Shown here one piece after another: positions 18,920 to 28,808 of a DNA stretch of 64,000 bases. Below the pieces are notes generated by a model. That model did no database searches and was not told the DNA's origin. It saw only the letters and a list, made by a program, of their open reading frames with translations. The DNA lies in assembly GCA_001642415.1 (NCBI GenBank), contig LTDK01000083.1, forward strand, positions 26,828 through 90,827. The letters run 5' to 3'. Within the stretch, counting starts at the first letter, position 1. Each line of letters starts with the position of its first letter. The DNA is from Nematocida ironsii (Eukaryota; Microsporidia). Made by a program: the position numbers and the translations under genes.

Positions 18920-19463
18920 GTAGTTTGTATTTCTTCTAGTATTTATTCTTTTTTACTAATTCTAGACTAGGTTCCATCATTTTTCCAGCACCAATCAAAA
19001 ATAGTCTAGAGTATATTTTTAGAATAAACTATATATAGGCTAAACTATTTTTACTCTATGAAAAACAAAATATCCGAAACATGATAAAACATCTGACTAA
19101 ACTACTAGATCCAACCAAATATTAATAGAACATAGAGATGAAAAAAAAGCGCATTTAGAATTACATAAATGACAACCTGGTATGATGGATATAATTTGGG
19201 CAGGCTGTAAATCTATGCTTTTATAATTTATAAAATTCTTTGATGCATTAGGAACATAAAGCATTAAGCCAATAAATAGTGCATCTTTAGGTATGCAGAA
19301 AGAGAAACCCGGCAAATTCTTTAAGGAACTCAGAAAGAGTATTAAATAGAAAATCAATAGGAAAAAACTATGAATATACTATATAAGATATAAATAATAC
19401 TTATTTTTAATAAATCATGACTAGTTCACATATAATAGCATTTATTAGTAGCAAATAGGACAG
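18920..19463. other. AT-rich spacer downstream of mcm7
   Basis: About 540 bp. A minus-strand open frame at 19097-19357 has no upstream ATG and no family features, so I do not call it a gene. A partial motif (ATATCCGAAACAT) lies near 19069. Confidence 0.35.
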
Positions 19464-21608
19464 TTATGTAAAAATAGTAAGTTTATCGCCGTTTAGAGAC
19501 CATGCCCCGATATCTACCTGCTTGCGGATGCATTCATCTATCTCATTCATGTCAAAGCGGCTGGCCTCTTGGTAGATTGCATCCAGCTCTAATACTTTAT
19601 AAGATCCGCTGCACCCACCGGGCATTTCCATAATAATATCGTATATACTAATTGACTCACACCCAAGAAGACGAAGGACTTCTTCAACATCCTGAACTGT
19701 AACGGTTTTTCTTCTGTGTGCCTTTGCAAGTGCTTGGGAAAATCTGAGAACAGAAAGAACTCGTCTGGCTGTCCCTGGGAGACCCTTTCCAGGCATTTTT
19801 GCGTCCTTTGCTCGCTCAAGAGAATATGCGGAAACTATTCTTTCCTGGACACCTGGACCTAGGGTGGGCTCAACCAGTTTGCATTTATTTATTTCCAATG
19901 CTAGCTTTTCAAATGGCATTACGCCTGAGATGGCGCCTTTTCTTTTGTGAACTCCTAGAATGTGTTTGCATATTTCTTCATCTCCTTTTCCTGCTATGTC
20001 TTGGATGACCTTTACTGCATCAAATCGAGAAATAAGTGCGGTTGGAAGGCCTGCATTCCAGGCAATTCCCTTTTTCTCAACATATCTTCCCTTAATTGGG
20101 TTTGCTGCTGCTAAGACAGAGCACCTTGCGTTTAGTGTTGTGTTGATACCAGCCTTTGAGATGCTTATTCTATGCTGCTCCATTGCCTCGTGGACACAGG
20201 ACCGGTCGCTTTCATGCATTTTATCAAATTCATCAATACAGCAGATACCCCCATCACTCATGACCAGCGCACCTCCTTCAAGAATATGCTCTCCAGTTTC
20301 AGAGTCTCTTGAAACGCATGCAGTGAGACCTGCCCCGCTGGCGCCTTTTCCGGTTGTGAATATGCCCCTTGGCGAAAGCCTACACACTGCCTTTAAAAGC
20401 TGACTTTTTGCCACACCAGGATCACCAACTAAAAGAATGTTTATTTCACCACGAATTCGCAGCCCGCCTTCTGTGCATGTATCTCCTCCAATGAGCATTA
20501 GAAGCAAAAGCTTCTTTATATCATCCATTCCTGATATTTCGGGAGCTATTGATTTTGCCATCAGATCAACTGTGCTGGGTGAGTTCTCTTCGTCTGGTAC
20601 ATTCTCCTGCTGGTCATTCACATTACTTCTTTTATCCTCTGACTCGGCATCGACTGCACATTCTGCATACTCTGTGGCCCTGTCTCTTGGGGCAGCTGGC
20701 AGTGCGGATGCTTTTTTTGTGGGACATACATACGATCCAAGGATGTACGTGTCACTCAGCAGGCCCATTCGCATTTTTTGAATGCCCTCATTTGGCTTTG
20801 GAAGGAATATTCCAGAAACTGCCACTTCTGTTCCAGGAACAGCTGTGCGCACAAGGCCGTCATAAACTTCAACGTTAAGCGATCTTGGAACTCTTCCAGG
20901 CTCTACTTCTGAGGAAAGCTCCTGGATTCGGAAAACTTGCTTTGAGCGGAACTTAGAGGGACGAGTCTGCAGGTGCAGAGTACCCTTTGTTCTTCCTGCG
21001 CGGCACTTTTCAGATTGACATTCTGAGAGAGGAAGGAAGGTTTCTCCTTCTACTTCCTGGAATACTTCAGAAGTGCACGAATCACACATAAACACTGCCA
21101 CTGAAATAGACGGGTGCACGTCTGATGCTTTGCTTATAATTCCCCGAATGCACACAAGGGACCCAATAATATCAGGGGTCACCTGATTGAAAGACAGGAA
21201 GTCTGTTCTGTATATGTTTACACTATAGTACCGAAGAATGCTCTTTGTGAGTACCTCAAACACAGATTTATTTGGATATCTTTCCATAACCCGAGCCTTT
21301 CTGTGCTCAAAGAATAAATCCTCCTTTGGCATTTCTATTTCCTCCTCCTTTAGCATTTCGTCCACAATTTCATAGACAATCTCTCGGTATCTGCAAGTGT
21401 TGTTCAGAACCTCTGCATACAGGTCTGTATTTCCATCTTCAAGAATATCAGCTACGTTTATGTCGATTGTCTTGGTTTTAGGAAGGGTCTTTATTTGTGC
21501 CATGTACTTCAATGTGCCTGCACTCTCAAAGGTAAAGAGAAACCTTCGCATTGTGTCTTTGCTCAGTGCATAGTCCTTCTCGATTCTATACTGCCGTAGA
21601 TCCTCCAT
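19464..21608 (-). CDS. MCM7: DNA replication licensing helicase subunit Mcm7
   Basis: 714 residues (human 719), one of six subunits of the replicative MCM2-7 helicase. The N-terminal domain begins with an Mcm7-like IEKDYALSKDTMRRFLFTF and has a zinc knuckle C175-x2-C178...C197-x4-C202. The sequence TFLPLSECQSEKC, then LHLQTRPSKFRSKQ, VPRSLNVEV and GIFLP, follows Mcm7 order. The AAA+ core has Walker A GDPGVAKS (395-402), Walker B CCIDEFDK (456-463), sensor-1 AAANP (500-504) and arginine finger SRF (527-529), all intact. Residues 297-345 form an acidic linker. The C-terminal winged-helix region appears retained. Genes for the other MCM subunits are not in this window. Confidence 0.93.
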   Translation of the reverse strand: MEDLRQYRIEKDYALSKDTMRRFLFTFESAGTLKYMAQIKTLPKTKTIDINVADILEDGNTDLYAEVLNNTCRYREIVYEIVDEMLKEEEIEMPKEDLFFEHRKARVMERYPNKSVFEVLTKSILRYYSVNIYRTDFLSFNQVTPDIIGSLVCIRGIISKASDVHPSISVAVFMCDSCTSEVFQEVEGETFLPLSECQSEKCRAGRTKGTLHLQTRPSKFRSKQVFRIQELSSEVEPGRVPRSLNVEVYDGLVRTAVPGTEVAVSGIFLPKPNEGIQKMRMGLLSDTYILGSYVCPTKKASALPAAPRDRATEYAECAVDAESEDKRSNVNDQQENVPDEENSPSTVDLMAKSIAPEISGMDDIKKLLLLMLIGGDTCTEGGLRIRGEINILLVGDPGVAKSQLLKAVCRLSPRGIFTTGKGASGAGLTACVSRDSETGEHILEGGALVMSDGGICCIDEFDKMHESDRSCVHEAMEQHRISISKAGINTTLNARCSVLAAANPIKGRYVEKKGIAWNAGLPTALISRFDAVKVIQDIAGKGDEEICKHILGVHKRKGAISGVMPFEKLALEINKCKLVEPTLGPGVQERIVSAYSLERAKDAKMPGKGLPGTARRVLSVLRFSQALAKAHRRKTVTVQDVEEVLRLLGCESISIYDIIMEMPGGCSGSYKVLELDAIYQEASRFDMNEIDECIRKQVDIGAWSLNGDKLTIFT

Positions 21609-21823
21609 TAGAAAAAATAAAATATCCAGATTTAATCCCAGAAAAGCACTAATACATGCTATTATTATTTATAAGAAATTATGAAATCATAAAAGAAAGT
21701 TTAACCATAAATTTATATACACAGTATAGAATGTTTTTTATTCAAGCGCGCAGGCGCACTTCACTAACTAGAACCCCATAAAGGACCGCCTACGAGAGTG
21801 CTCAAAAGAAATAAGTGGTGCGT

Positions 21824-22015
21824 TTATATTGGCCTAACAATGTATAAAGCATCTATTTTATGAAGAACTCCATTTATAAGGACTCCTGCATCTGGGGCTG
21901 GCCCAAGGTCAATGGTGTACTCCACGCCATTAATAGAGAACTCTGTGCCAACTGATGCATTTTTTGGAAGGTCAGAAACGGAAAGGATCTTTGGCAGCTG
22001 GAAAAGAATTTGCAT
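21824..22015 (-). CDS. Possible 63-residue protein directly downstream of a tRNA gene
   Basis: An ATG at 22015-22013 opens a 63-codon frame ending at 21824. The peptide reads like a folded domain rather than noise: LPKILSVSDLPKNASVGTEF, then SINGVEYTIDLGP and GVLINGVLHKIDALYIVRPI, with alternating beta strands and turns. Not recognised. The same frame runs back through the tRNA gene, so only the part from the ATG should be coding. It starts 20 bases after the tRNA 3' end, with the tRNA's T-rich terminator as its entire upstream region, which leaves no obvious promoter of its own. It may be a real small protein, or a remnant. Confidence 0.4.
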   Translation of the reverse strand: MQILFQLPKILSVSDLPKNASVGTEFSINGVEYTIDLGPAPDAGVLINGVLHKIDALYIVRPI

Positions 22016-22019
22016 GGGG

Positions 22020-22034
22020 AAAATAAAAAAAAAG
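22020..22034 (-). terminator. RNA polymerase III terminator of tRNA-Thr
   Basis: The minus strand immediately after the tRNA reads as an uninterrupted T8 followed by ATTTT, a standard Pol III stop signal. Confidence 0.7.
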
Positions 22035-22105
22035 GCTCTTAGCAGATTCGAACCACTGACCTTTGCTTTACGAGAGCAACGCTCTACCCCTGAGCTAAAG
22101 AGCCT
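22035..22105 (-). tRNA. tRNA-Thr, anticodon CGT
   Basis: Reading the minus strand gives a complete 71-base cloverleaf. The acceptor stem GGCTCTT pairs with AAGAGCC. D arm is GCTC-AGGGGTA-GAGC. The anticodon stem TTGCT/AGCAA encloses loop CTCGTAA, with anticodon CGT reading ACG (threonine). Variable loop is AGGTC. T arm is AGTGG-TTCGAAT-CTGCT, with two wobble pairs. The internal RNA polymerase III boxes are present (A box TAGCTCAGGGG, B box GGTTCGAAT). No intron. A run of T on the minus strand (22020-22034) provides the Pol III terminator. The discriminator and CCA are not encoded. Confidence 0.93.
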
Positions 22106-22149
22106 ATACACGTATTAGAAGCATATGCATCCTTTTATTTCATGTGGGT

Positions 22150-25029
22150 ATGTGTATAAATGAAAAGCAAAATAGCAAAATTCAAATGCATGAAGGAAAG
22201 AACTGCGTAGGATGCGAAGAGTGTGGGAGAAAAAAAGAAAGCAAAAAGATAAGCATAAGCGATGCGTTCCTTTCAAAAGCAAGATATACTAAAAGTCCAA
22301 CGTACTACACAAATATAGGAGTTGATAGAGCAAATGGCGTAGGAGCATCGCACATTTCCCCATCTTCTTTTTCTTCCCCATCTCATTTTGAATCTGGTTC
22401 ATTGGGCGGGAGAGAGTCTGGCGGTGGGCGCGGAAGGGATATGTACTTTGTGCCCAAGGAGGAGGGGGTATTTCCCTCTGAAGTAGAGTTCCCCAAGAAA
22501 ATTCAGAAAATAGAGGGAATTTCCCCAGGGGGGGTGGGTTCAGTGATGAAAAATACAGGAAGAGAGTCAAACTCAATAGGCGCGTCATCTGTCTATCAGA
22601 AGAAGGTTGTTGCTGTTCCTATGACAAACTCGTTTTCTTTTAACAGTGTTCCCTCTGAGGACTCGTGGGAAAGAGGTGTTTCAAAGAGAACAAACATGCC
22701 ATATGCATCCTCTAATAGTGCATTGGGAGGAAGCGGCGAGGGCGAGGTTTTGAGAGGAGCACACCTAGGGATAGGCGGATATGGGGAGAGAGAACCTTCT
22801 TATCAGAGCATCCATTATTCTTCTGTGTTTGATCAAGATAATGGAGGCATTTCTATTATGAATTCGTCTAGCATGGGGGTGGTTGGAGGTGGATACAATA
22901 ATGACTCGCCTATATCAGACCATCGCATGCATGCGTTAGAAAGCCAGGGAGGGAGCATGGGGCTTCACAGAAGAAGTCCTTCTATGCCCAGGCCGCAGGG
23001 TGTTTCTGGATCTGCTGGGGGAACATTTTCTTCTTTTTCAACACCAGATGCTTTTAACTATTTATCTGCTAATAGCTCTGCTACTAGCTGCAATTTAAGT
23101 ATGGGAAGCGAAGACTCGCCTAGGTTTCTTCAGGGCCGCTCTAGCTATGCTATGCGGGGCGAAGGCACAGAGCCTATTTACAATACCCTGCGGCAGGAGC
23201 CAGGAGTACGGGCTGCATATAATCCATTAACTGACACAGCATACCAAACAGCCCAGATCTCTCAGCTAAAACACAAAGTGATTCTTTCCGACGCCATTTT
23301 CCCGTTTATTGATTTCACGCTGGACTTCACAAAGCAGCATTTGCTAGTAAATGAGACACTGGGTCTTCCTAGGCTGCAGCCACATAACACAGCACTGACA
23401 AAAAATATTATGGACATGGTTATTTCTAATGGCGGGCTGCAGATAGTAGATGAAAAGAGCATGTGGGGAGTGATTGTGAAGGAGCTAGGGCAAAAAGCAG
23501 AAGACACGCACAAGCTTCGGATGTATTATATTATAGTGTGCTATCCATATGAACAGATAATTCGCATTTATAAGTCTGCATCTGAAGTCCCACAACCAAT
23601 TATTATTGTGTACATCGAGCCAAAGAAGGCGGACATGCTACCTGAGATTATAAATATGGTTGGACAGAAAAAGAAAAAGACAGAGGAGCGGCCTCAGATA
23701 AGTGCTAAGATTGTGGAGACAAGTGGTATTTTAGAAATAGCTGTGGTTATGAACGAGATGTATGCAAGCGGTGTGCGAAACAGTCAGGAGCTAATGGAAA
23801 CACTTATACATATGAAGTCACTTACATGCACCTCTGGCATAGTGAAGAGCGTATTTTCATGCCTGGACATGGCGCTCATTGAGAAACAGCTCCGTGTGAT
23901 TATGGTGGAGTGGATTTCCAAAAAGGTGGAAGACATTTCGTCAAAAGACATACCAGATGTGGAAAAAAGAATTATACAGACATATGAAGAAATTCTAGGG
24001 CAATCTGTGGATAGATGTATAGAGCAGCAGAAAGGAGGGGATGCAGAAGAAGCAGGTAATGTTGGGCAGGACTCTGATGAAAGCCAGCAAGAAATAACTG
24101 CGCGGGATTTGAACAGGCAGGATGATAGCCAGACAAAACAGAAAAGACTCTGCATGAAAAATTATAGCGAGCATGATGAAGTATATGTGTATCCAACGAT
24201 TGATATCTGTGAAGAACCAGTAGTACCAAGTGGTGCATGCACTGCGCATGAACACTGCGCAATATATCAGCACAGCAGGTGCCCGTGTGGGAAGTCTCTA
24301 GTCAAGTTTGATACGCCTGCAGATATTTATTATAGCGTGCTTCTTTTTCTAGCAAAATCTAGCTCAGTGTCTGTATCTGTTAATACTATATCTCTCCTTG
24401 CTCGGTTGTTAGAAACCATGCCAGCTTTGATGTTTTCTTTTAAGTACAAGTACATATATAAGGCAATGATAATTCTATGGAACATTTTAAAGGGCCAAAA
24501 ATCTCGGAGCTTTCTGGAAGCCGGCGGCATTTGCACGCGGCTGGCTGGGGATGGATTTTCCAAGCTATCAAGGGAGGTTTCCAAGCTTCTGAGTTCTCCA
24601 ATTCTGTCAAAACAAGATATTTTGTCGGTAATATCAAATGGACAGCTAGAGATAATTATGAAAATTGCAAATTCGCCGAACGGCCAAAGCATATTATCGC
24701 ATACCCGGGTGCAGAGGCTTGCTGAAATATGGAGATATCTGCTTTTTCTAGTCTGCAGCAATTTCTTTTCTGAGAAAAATGCAGAGTTTCTGGAAACTAC
24801 TCTTACTTCGATAGATGGGCTTTCAGTATACTTGCGATGCCATCTTGAGAAGTCAAGCGAGCTTTCTCAAGTTCTTGGTATTATGGAAATAGAAAGTGGC
24901 GGGTGGGTGCTAGATGTGCTTTCGTCTGACGTTTTCACAGACTCTGTCTACTTATTGTGCGATTTCATATTTTCAGCAAACTCTCTGGCCGCTGTACCGC
25001 AAACTGGGCATGTACTATTACAACAATAA
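22150..25029 (+). CDS. SWI1: ARID/BRIGHT-domain protein, SWI1/ARID1-like chromatin remodelling subunit
   Basis: 959 residues from ATG 22150 (a GTG two codons earlier is in frame). Residues 1-370 are low-complexity, Ser/Gly-rich and probably disordered. Residues ~388-470 fit an ARID DNA-binding domain: FIDFTLDFTKQHLL, TLGLPRLQPHNTALTKNIMDMVISNGGL, the conserved W in SMWGVIVKELGQ, then TLR-like THKLRMYYIIVCYPYEQ. The order matches the family pattern F...G..L..P...KPLDLY.LY..V...GG...V...KxWxxIA..L and L+..Y...LYPYE. The C-terminal ~430 residues are helical with armadillo-like runs, as in Swi1/BAF250. A Cys/His cluster (CTAHEHCAIYQHSRCPCGK, around residue 700) may bind zinc. In other eukaryotes Swi1 targets SWI/SNF. 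Subunit identity is moderately sure; ARID is surer. Confidence 0.68.
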   Translation: MCINEKQNSKIQMHEGKNCVGCEECGRKKESKKISISDAFLSKARYTKSPTYYTNIGVDRANGVGASHISPSSFSSPSHFESGSLGGRESGGGRGRDMYFVPKEEGVFPSEVEFPKKIQKIEGISPGGVGSVMKNTGRESNSIGASSVYQKKVVAVPMTNSFSFNSVPSEDSWERGVSKRTNMPYASSNSALGGSGEGEVLRGAHLGIGGYGEREPSYQSIHYSSVFDQDNGGISIMNSSSMGVVGGGYNNDSPISDHRMHALESQGGSMGLHRRSPSMPRPQGVSGSAGGTFSSFSTPDAFNYLSANSSATSCNLSMGSEDSPRFLQGRSSYAMRGEGTEPIYNTLRQEPGVRAAYNPLTDTAYQTAQISQLKHKVILSDAIFPFIDFTLDFTKQHLLVNETLGLPRLQPHNTALTKNIMDMVISNGGLQIVDEKSMWGVIVKELGQKAEDTHKLRMYYIIVCYPYEQIIRIYKSASEVPQPIIIVYIEPKKADMLPEIINMVGQKKKKTEERPQISAKIVETSGILEIAVVMNEMYASGVRNSQELMETLIHMKSLTCTSGIVKSVFSCLDMALIEKQLRVIMVEWISKKVEDISSKDIPDVEKRIIQTYEEILGQSVDRCIEQQKGGDAEEAGNVGQDSDESQQEITARDLNRQDDSQTKQKRLCMKNYSEHDEVYVYPTIDICEEPVVPSGACTAHEHCAIYQHSRCPCGKSLVKFDTPADIYYSVLLFLAKSSSVSVSVNTISLLARLLETMPALMFSFKYKYIYKAMIILWNILKGQKSRSFLEAGGICTRLAGDGFSKLSREVSKLLSSPILSKQDILSVISNGQLEIIMKIANSPNGQSILSHTRVQRLAEIWRYLLFLVCSNFFSEKNAEFLETTLTSIDGLSVYLRCHLEKSSELSQVLGIMEIESGGWVLDVLSSDVFTDSVYLLCDFIFSANSLAAVPQTGHVLLQQ

Positions 25030-25030
25030 A
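25025..25030 (+). terminator. Polyadenylation signal overlapping the stop codon of the ARID gene
   Basis: AATAAA overlaps the TAA stop (25027-25029), leaving little or no 3' untranslated sequence between stop and signal. Confidence 0.3.
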
Positions 25031-25150
25031 ATATTAACTTTCTAATCTTCTTTCGGGTTATATTTATTATAGTTTTTTGCTGGTTCAACGCATATTTCTT
25101 GCCTTTACATATCCAGCGTTGTATAGTGCGGCAGATTTAAAAACCAATTA

Positions 25151-25363
25151 TTAGTATGGAAGAGTGTATTCCCTTATTTGGAGAACTAAAAAGTATGTAA
25201 AAACAAAACAGATGAAAAAAGAACAAAAAAATGCCTTAAAGCATATAAACTTAACTGCATGGCAATGCTTTAAAAGGGTCTTTCTTTTTTCATATATTTT
25301 TCTACGCTTTGGCTTTTTTAGGATTGTCTCCAACATCGCTCTTTCCAGAGTTTTATCCTCCAT
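25151..25363 (-). CDS. Possible small tail-anchored membrane protein
   Basis: A 70-codon frame from ATG 25363-25361. The N-terminal half is highly charged and basic (MEDKTLERAMLETILKKP, then KRRKIYEKRKTLLKH). One hydrophobic segment of about 20 residues follows (FKAFFCSFFICFVFTYFLVL), then a short polar tail. That is the architecture of a tail-anchored protein of the ER or mitosomal membrane. No family recognised. A plus-strand frame overlaps it almost completely (25164-25397) but has no such organisation. Low-to-moderate confidence, because AT-rich spacers can produce hydrophobic frames by chance. Confidence 0.35.
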   Translation of the reverse strand: MEDKTLERAMLETILKKPKRRKIYEKRKTLLKHCHAVKFICFKAFFCSFFICFVFTYFLVLQIREYTLPY

Positions 25364-26015
25364 TTTTAACACAAAATTAGAATTGCTGAAAATCTAGAGA
25401 GGACTCCTTTAATAAAACACTAAAAAGCATTAGATTATGCAGAATAGAATTAATTTAAATATGAAAAATGCCACAAAGGTATAGACCATTATTTATATGG
25501 GAAGGGGCAGTGCCTTTGTGTGATTCTTTCATTTACTTTCTACTTTATGTAGCAACAACCCGAAATCATTATTTGCCCACTATTTTGTATTTAGGCATGG
25601 ATAGTCATAATCCATAAAGAACAGCCAGATATTCAAATATAATAGACGGTAAACAATTTGGAGCATCTTCTTCTATATTTACTTTATTTATCAGATGTAG
25701 AACTTATAAGTGCATACCTAAAAATTAACATGCCTTCATATAACCCGAGTCATAACCAGAAATAACCGGGAATTCTGGAAAACAATATACAGCAATCCCT
25801 TTAAATATGGAAATTAATTTTAAAACACTGAAAAATATAAAAAGAAAGAATAAACACTCTTTAAACAGACATTTATTATTATCTGATGGATTATAAATGG
25901 ATAGGAAAATTTATAGTAAAAACCATTTCAGGGTATTTTAAAACTTGGATTGTTTTTATTAAAGTCTAAAGTGATTTTTTTATATAATCAGCATTTTATA
26001 AATTTGAACTATTTA
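25364..26015. other. AT-rich spacer at the start of the accessory region
   Basis: About 650 bp without a supported gene. Motif copies: CAACCCGAAATC near 25557-25567, and a pair near 25741-25772 (TAACCCGAG, AATAACCGGGAAT). Confidence 0.45.
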
Positions 26016-26873
26016 TTAATTACCAGACCAGCAAACTTGAGAGTTATGAATAGACTCATTGTCAAGTATTTCATAGTATGGGGTTATATCAACTGAATTT
26101 AGAGCAATTTTAAATGAGCTTGGCATTTCATTGTGTATGCTTGAACTAAGCAGAGTGGCAATGTCAGTGATCTCTTTTTTTGTTGGGATGGACTCTCCAG
26201 ATAGGGTCAAGTTGTTCTTTATATATCTAGAAATTGGTAAAAGAATTTTGTTTGTTGTCACATAGCACAAATCCTCTATTACTCGCAGCACGCTCTGGTT
26301 TGCATTTTCTGCGTGTGTAGAAACAGTTGCTGCACACACTGGCTGCAGTGCAGTAGTACTATTTACATTAGTGTAGTCTATCTGGTTATACCCTATTGGG
26401 CTCAGTAATTCTATATATCTTCCATTTTGTATATAGCATGTGTATGCATTGTTCTCTATCATGCTATTGCAGTTGTTTAGTGCTAGCAAATGCCACTTGC
26501 TCATTATGTATGTAACTATGCACATGATCATGAAAAGAGTAAAGATGGCGCTTGTGGCTATGATTGCTACTAGATAAGTCTTGCTATTTCGAATAGTATT
26601 GATTATTTTTAAGCACTTCATTTTTAGCCTGAGAAAGGGTATATTCTTTTGTTCTACTTGGACTGGTGCATTTTCTATTTTATTATAAAACAAATCCTCA
26701 CTTACGTCGTACTTGATCTTGTTGTTTAAGAATGATTTATGTGTTGTTTTTCTTATATTGTATTTCTGTTCATGCCTTTCTAAGCCAGTAGACCCAGATA
26801 ATTTCAAACTCTCACTCGTGCAAAAACAAGCGGCAGTGCACATAAGTATATATATGGCTATCTGTATGCTCAT
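26016..26873 (-). CDS. Single-pass membrane protein with signal peptide, unknown function
   Basis: 285 residues. Residues 1-20 (IQIAIYILMCTAACFCTS) form a signal peptide with a likely cut before ESLKL. A charged, basic stretch follows (30-95), then a transmembrane helix at about 100-124 (LVAIIATSAIFTLFMIMCIV). The C-terminal 160 residues hold several cysteines (NNCNSM, YTCYI, PVCAA, DLCYV, QVCWSGN) that could form disulphides, and N-glycosylation sites. Topology suggests a surface or endomembrane receptor-like protein, but no family is recognised. It is first in a run of membrane and secreted genes. Confidence 0.6.
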   Translation of the reverse strand: MSIQIAIYILMCTAACFCTSESLKLSGSTGLERHEQKYNIRKTTHKSFLNNKIKYDVSEDLFYNKIENAPVQVEQKNIPFLRLKMKCLKIINTIRNSKTYLVAIIATSAIFTLFMIMCIVTYIMSKWHLLALNNCNSMIENNAYTCYIQNGRYIELLSPIGYNQIDYTNVNSTTALQPVCAATVSTHAENANQSVLRVIEDLCYVTTNKILLPISRYIKNNLTLSGESIPTKKEITDIATLLSSSIHNEMPSSFKIALNSVDITPYYEILDNESIHNSQVCWSGN

Positions 26874-27352
26874 TAATATTCAGATTTACATTTTTCTGTT
26901 TATAAATATGCAGTTTAATGTATCATAAAATGCCAAATGTCATCTGCCCAATTCAAATATTTTAATTTATATTTTAACGTGTCTACTTTAAATGTGCCAC
27001 ACTAATAATATAAAAAGTCACTTTTATAACAATATTTAAATTATTGCAGGCATTTATATTTTACACACAATCATAAATAAATAAGATTCTTTATATTTAA
27101 TTATTCTGTGGCATTTATGCACTGTTTCGGATTGGATTAGACAAATTAGCAATACGCAAGAGTTTTTAGAAAATATTTATTAAACAATGATTTTTATAAA
27201 TATTAAAGGCATTTTCATTTGCTTTCTCGGCACTGCCATTAATCAATTTCACTATAGCATTAACTAGAGTTGGGTTAGCTTTTAAACTAGCAGGAGATAT
27301 TTTTAATATTAAAATGGCGCAAATTACTATTTTATATTATGCAAATCTATGG
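26874..27352. other. AT-rich spacer
   Basis: About 480 bp, no gene seen. A degenerate motif (TTTCGGATTGG) near 27124 lies about 250 bp upstream of the minus-strand start at 26873. Confidence 0.4.
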
Positions 27353-28210
27353 TTATTCCAGGTTATCGCCTCTTTTAGATTTTTCTTTTAAATCCAATAT
27401 AAAAATTATGTAACTTAAAACTGCTATTATCTTAAATTCAATTAAAAACTCAAGCAAACTCAGTGGATCTTTCTTTAAAAACGCTAAGTATATTAATTCT
27501 ATTCCAAGGTATGCAGTTGATAGGTACGCCATAAAATACCACGGACAGTTGTATCGATTGTATCGGGCATGCATGTTGTGCATTATATATATAGGCATCA
27601 CCCTGGTATGAATTGTGCGCATTAAGCCAACAACTGACATGTTAAACAGTAGCGTGAGAAGGATTGATTTTAGAGTTTGCCCCTGCCTATAGTAAACCTC
27701 TGCTGTAATGTGGCATGAAGTTAAAACTAGAACCCCGATAATAAATAGCTCACACGCGTATAAAAATAGCATATATAGAGAGCCAAACATACTTGTTTCC
27801 AGGTTATAATTAGGCTCTTTTTCATCTAAATCTAAAGTAATACTTATCAACATCTGAGGAACTGTAGAAATGCTAATCAACACTGTATACATATATGCCA
27901 GTATAGCCACACACACTGCCAAATTAAAAATATTTACAATACAGCCCCATGGATTGTATATGATGCTTAAAATATTAATAATGTCAATTCCAAACAGTGA
28001 AAAGGTTTTTTCTGATGAAATAGCGACTTCTTCTGAACATATCTTGCATAATTTTAATATTGTTTTTTCTATATTATTTTTTACCATCTGGTATATGAAT
28101 AAACCCTGCATAGACTCCTGGAGTGTGGCAATGCTCTCTAACATAGATTTAGATAAAATATTTTTATTTAAATAATAGATAAAACTTAAAAATAAACCCA
28201 TGCATGCCAT
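27353..28210 (-). CDS. Multi-pass membrane protein, unknown function
   Basis: 285 residues with about five or six hydrophobic segments, including WGCIVNIFNLAVCVAILAYMY, FGSLYMLFLYACELFIIGVLVL, ILLTLLFNMSVVGLMR, WYFMAYLSTAYLGIELIYLAF and FKIIAVLSYIIFIL. The N-terminus may also be membrane-embedded (MGLFLSFIYYL). The C-terminus ends in a short charged tail (LKEKSKRGDNLE). No transporter signature is visible. Similar size and topology to the products at 33036-33899 and 40417-41352, but I cannot align it convincingly with them. A motif copy lies about 107 bp upstream of its start. Confidence 0.6.
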   Translation of the reverse strand: MACMGLFLSFIYYLNKNILSKSMLESIATLQESMQGLFIYQMVKNNIEKTILKLCKICSEEVAISSEKTFSLFGIDIINILSIIYNPWGCIVNIFNLAVCVAILAYMYTVLISISTVPQMLISITLDLDEKEPNYNLETSMFGSLYMLFLYACELFIIGVLVLTSCHITAEVYYRQGQTLKSILLTLLFNMSVVGLMRTIHTRVMPIYIMHNMHARYNRYNCPWYFMAYLSTAYLGIELIYLAFLKKDPLSLLEFLIEFKIIAVLSYIIFILDLKEKSKRGDNLE

Positions 28211-28316
28211 ACAACTGGCTTTCTTTAAATATATTAATTCTATCTTCAGTAATAAATAAAATATTATTATTCTTTATGTGTATATTATTTATATTCTGTA
28301 TGGTATAAATATTATT

Positions 28317-28327
28317 ATAACCCGAAA
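28317..28327. promoter_or_regulatory. Copy of the ATAACCCGAAA motif upstream of a membrane-protein gene
   Basis: ATAACCCGAAA, about 107 bp upstream of the minus-strand start at 28210. Proposed as regulatory only because of its recurrence near starts elsewhere in the window. Confidence 0.35.
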
Positions 28328-28746
28328 CTAAAATAAATTTTTATTAACAGCTCTATTAGAAGTAATTATGAGTAATACTGCTATTGTTTATTAATATTGC
28401 CATCATAATATGTAAATGAATGCATTTTATCATTTGATTTGCTGTCACATTAAGCTTTGTTGGCAACAGATAATAATATCTAATTTATGTATGTAGATAG
28501 CATGAATTTAATAACAAATGTATATATGCCAGTGCTATTGCTATTGTATAAATAGACTGATTATTTTATTTCAATAGTTATCTGCATACACACTAGTAGG
28601 CGCTTCTGCCCAGTATATATATGCCCACCGTGCTTGAAAATAAAATGCATGGCTTGAGTTCTATCTAAGTGTATATTTTTATAGTGTTTATTCCTCTATA
28701 TGATTGGTCTCATTAGTTGAATAAGTTTGCATATGGCTATCTCTGA

Positions 28747-28761
28747 AATTTCGGGTTATAT
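28747..28761. promoter_or_regulatory. Copy of the TTTCGGGTTAT motif upstream of a secreted-protein gene
   Basis: AATTTCGGGTTATAT, about 160 bp upstream of the plus-strand start at 28922 and just outside a 33-bp inverted repeat. Confidence 0.4.
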
Positions 28762-28808
28762 TAAATTGTTTTGATCAAAAAAACAATATATATACTGTTT
28801 TAATTTAT

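Noticed and set aside
19097..19357. 86-residue minus-strand frame between the small secreted protein and mcm7
   Set aside because: No ATG near its start and no recognised features; only a Cys-containing hydrophobic composition.
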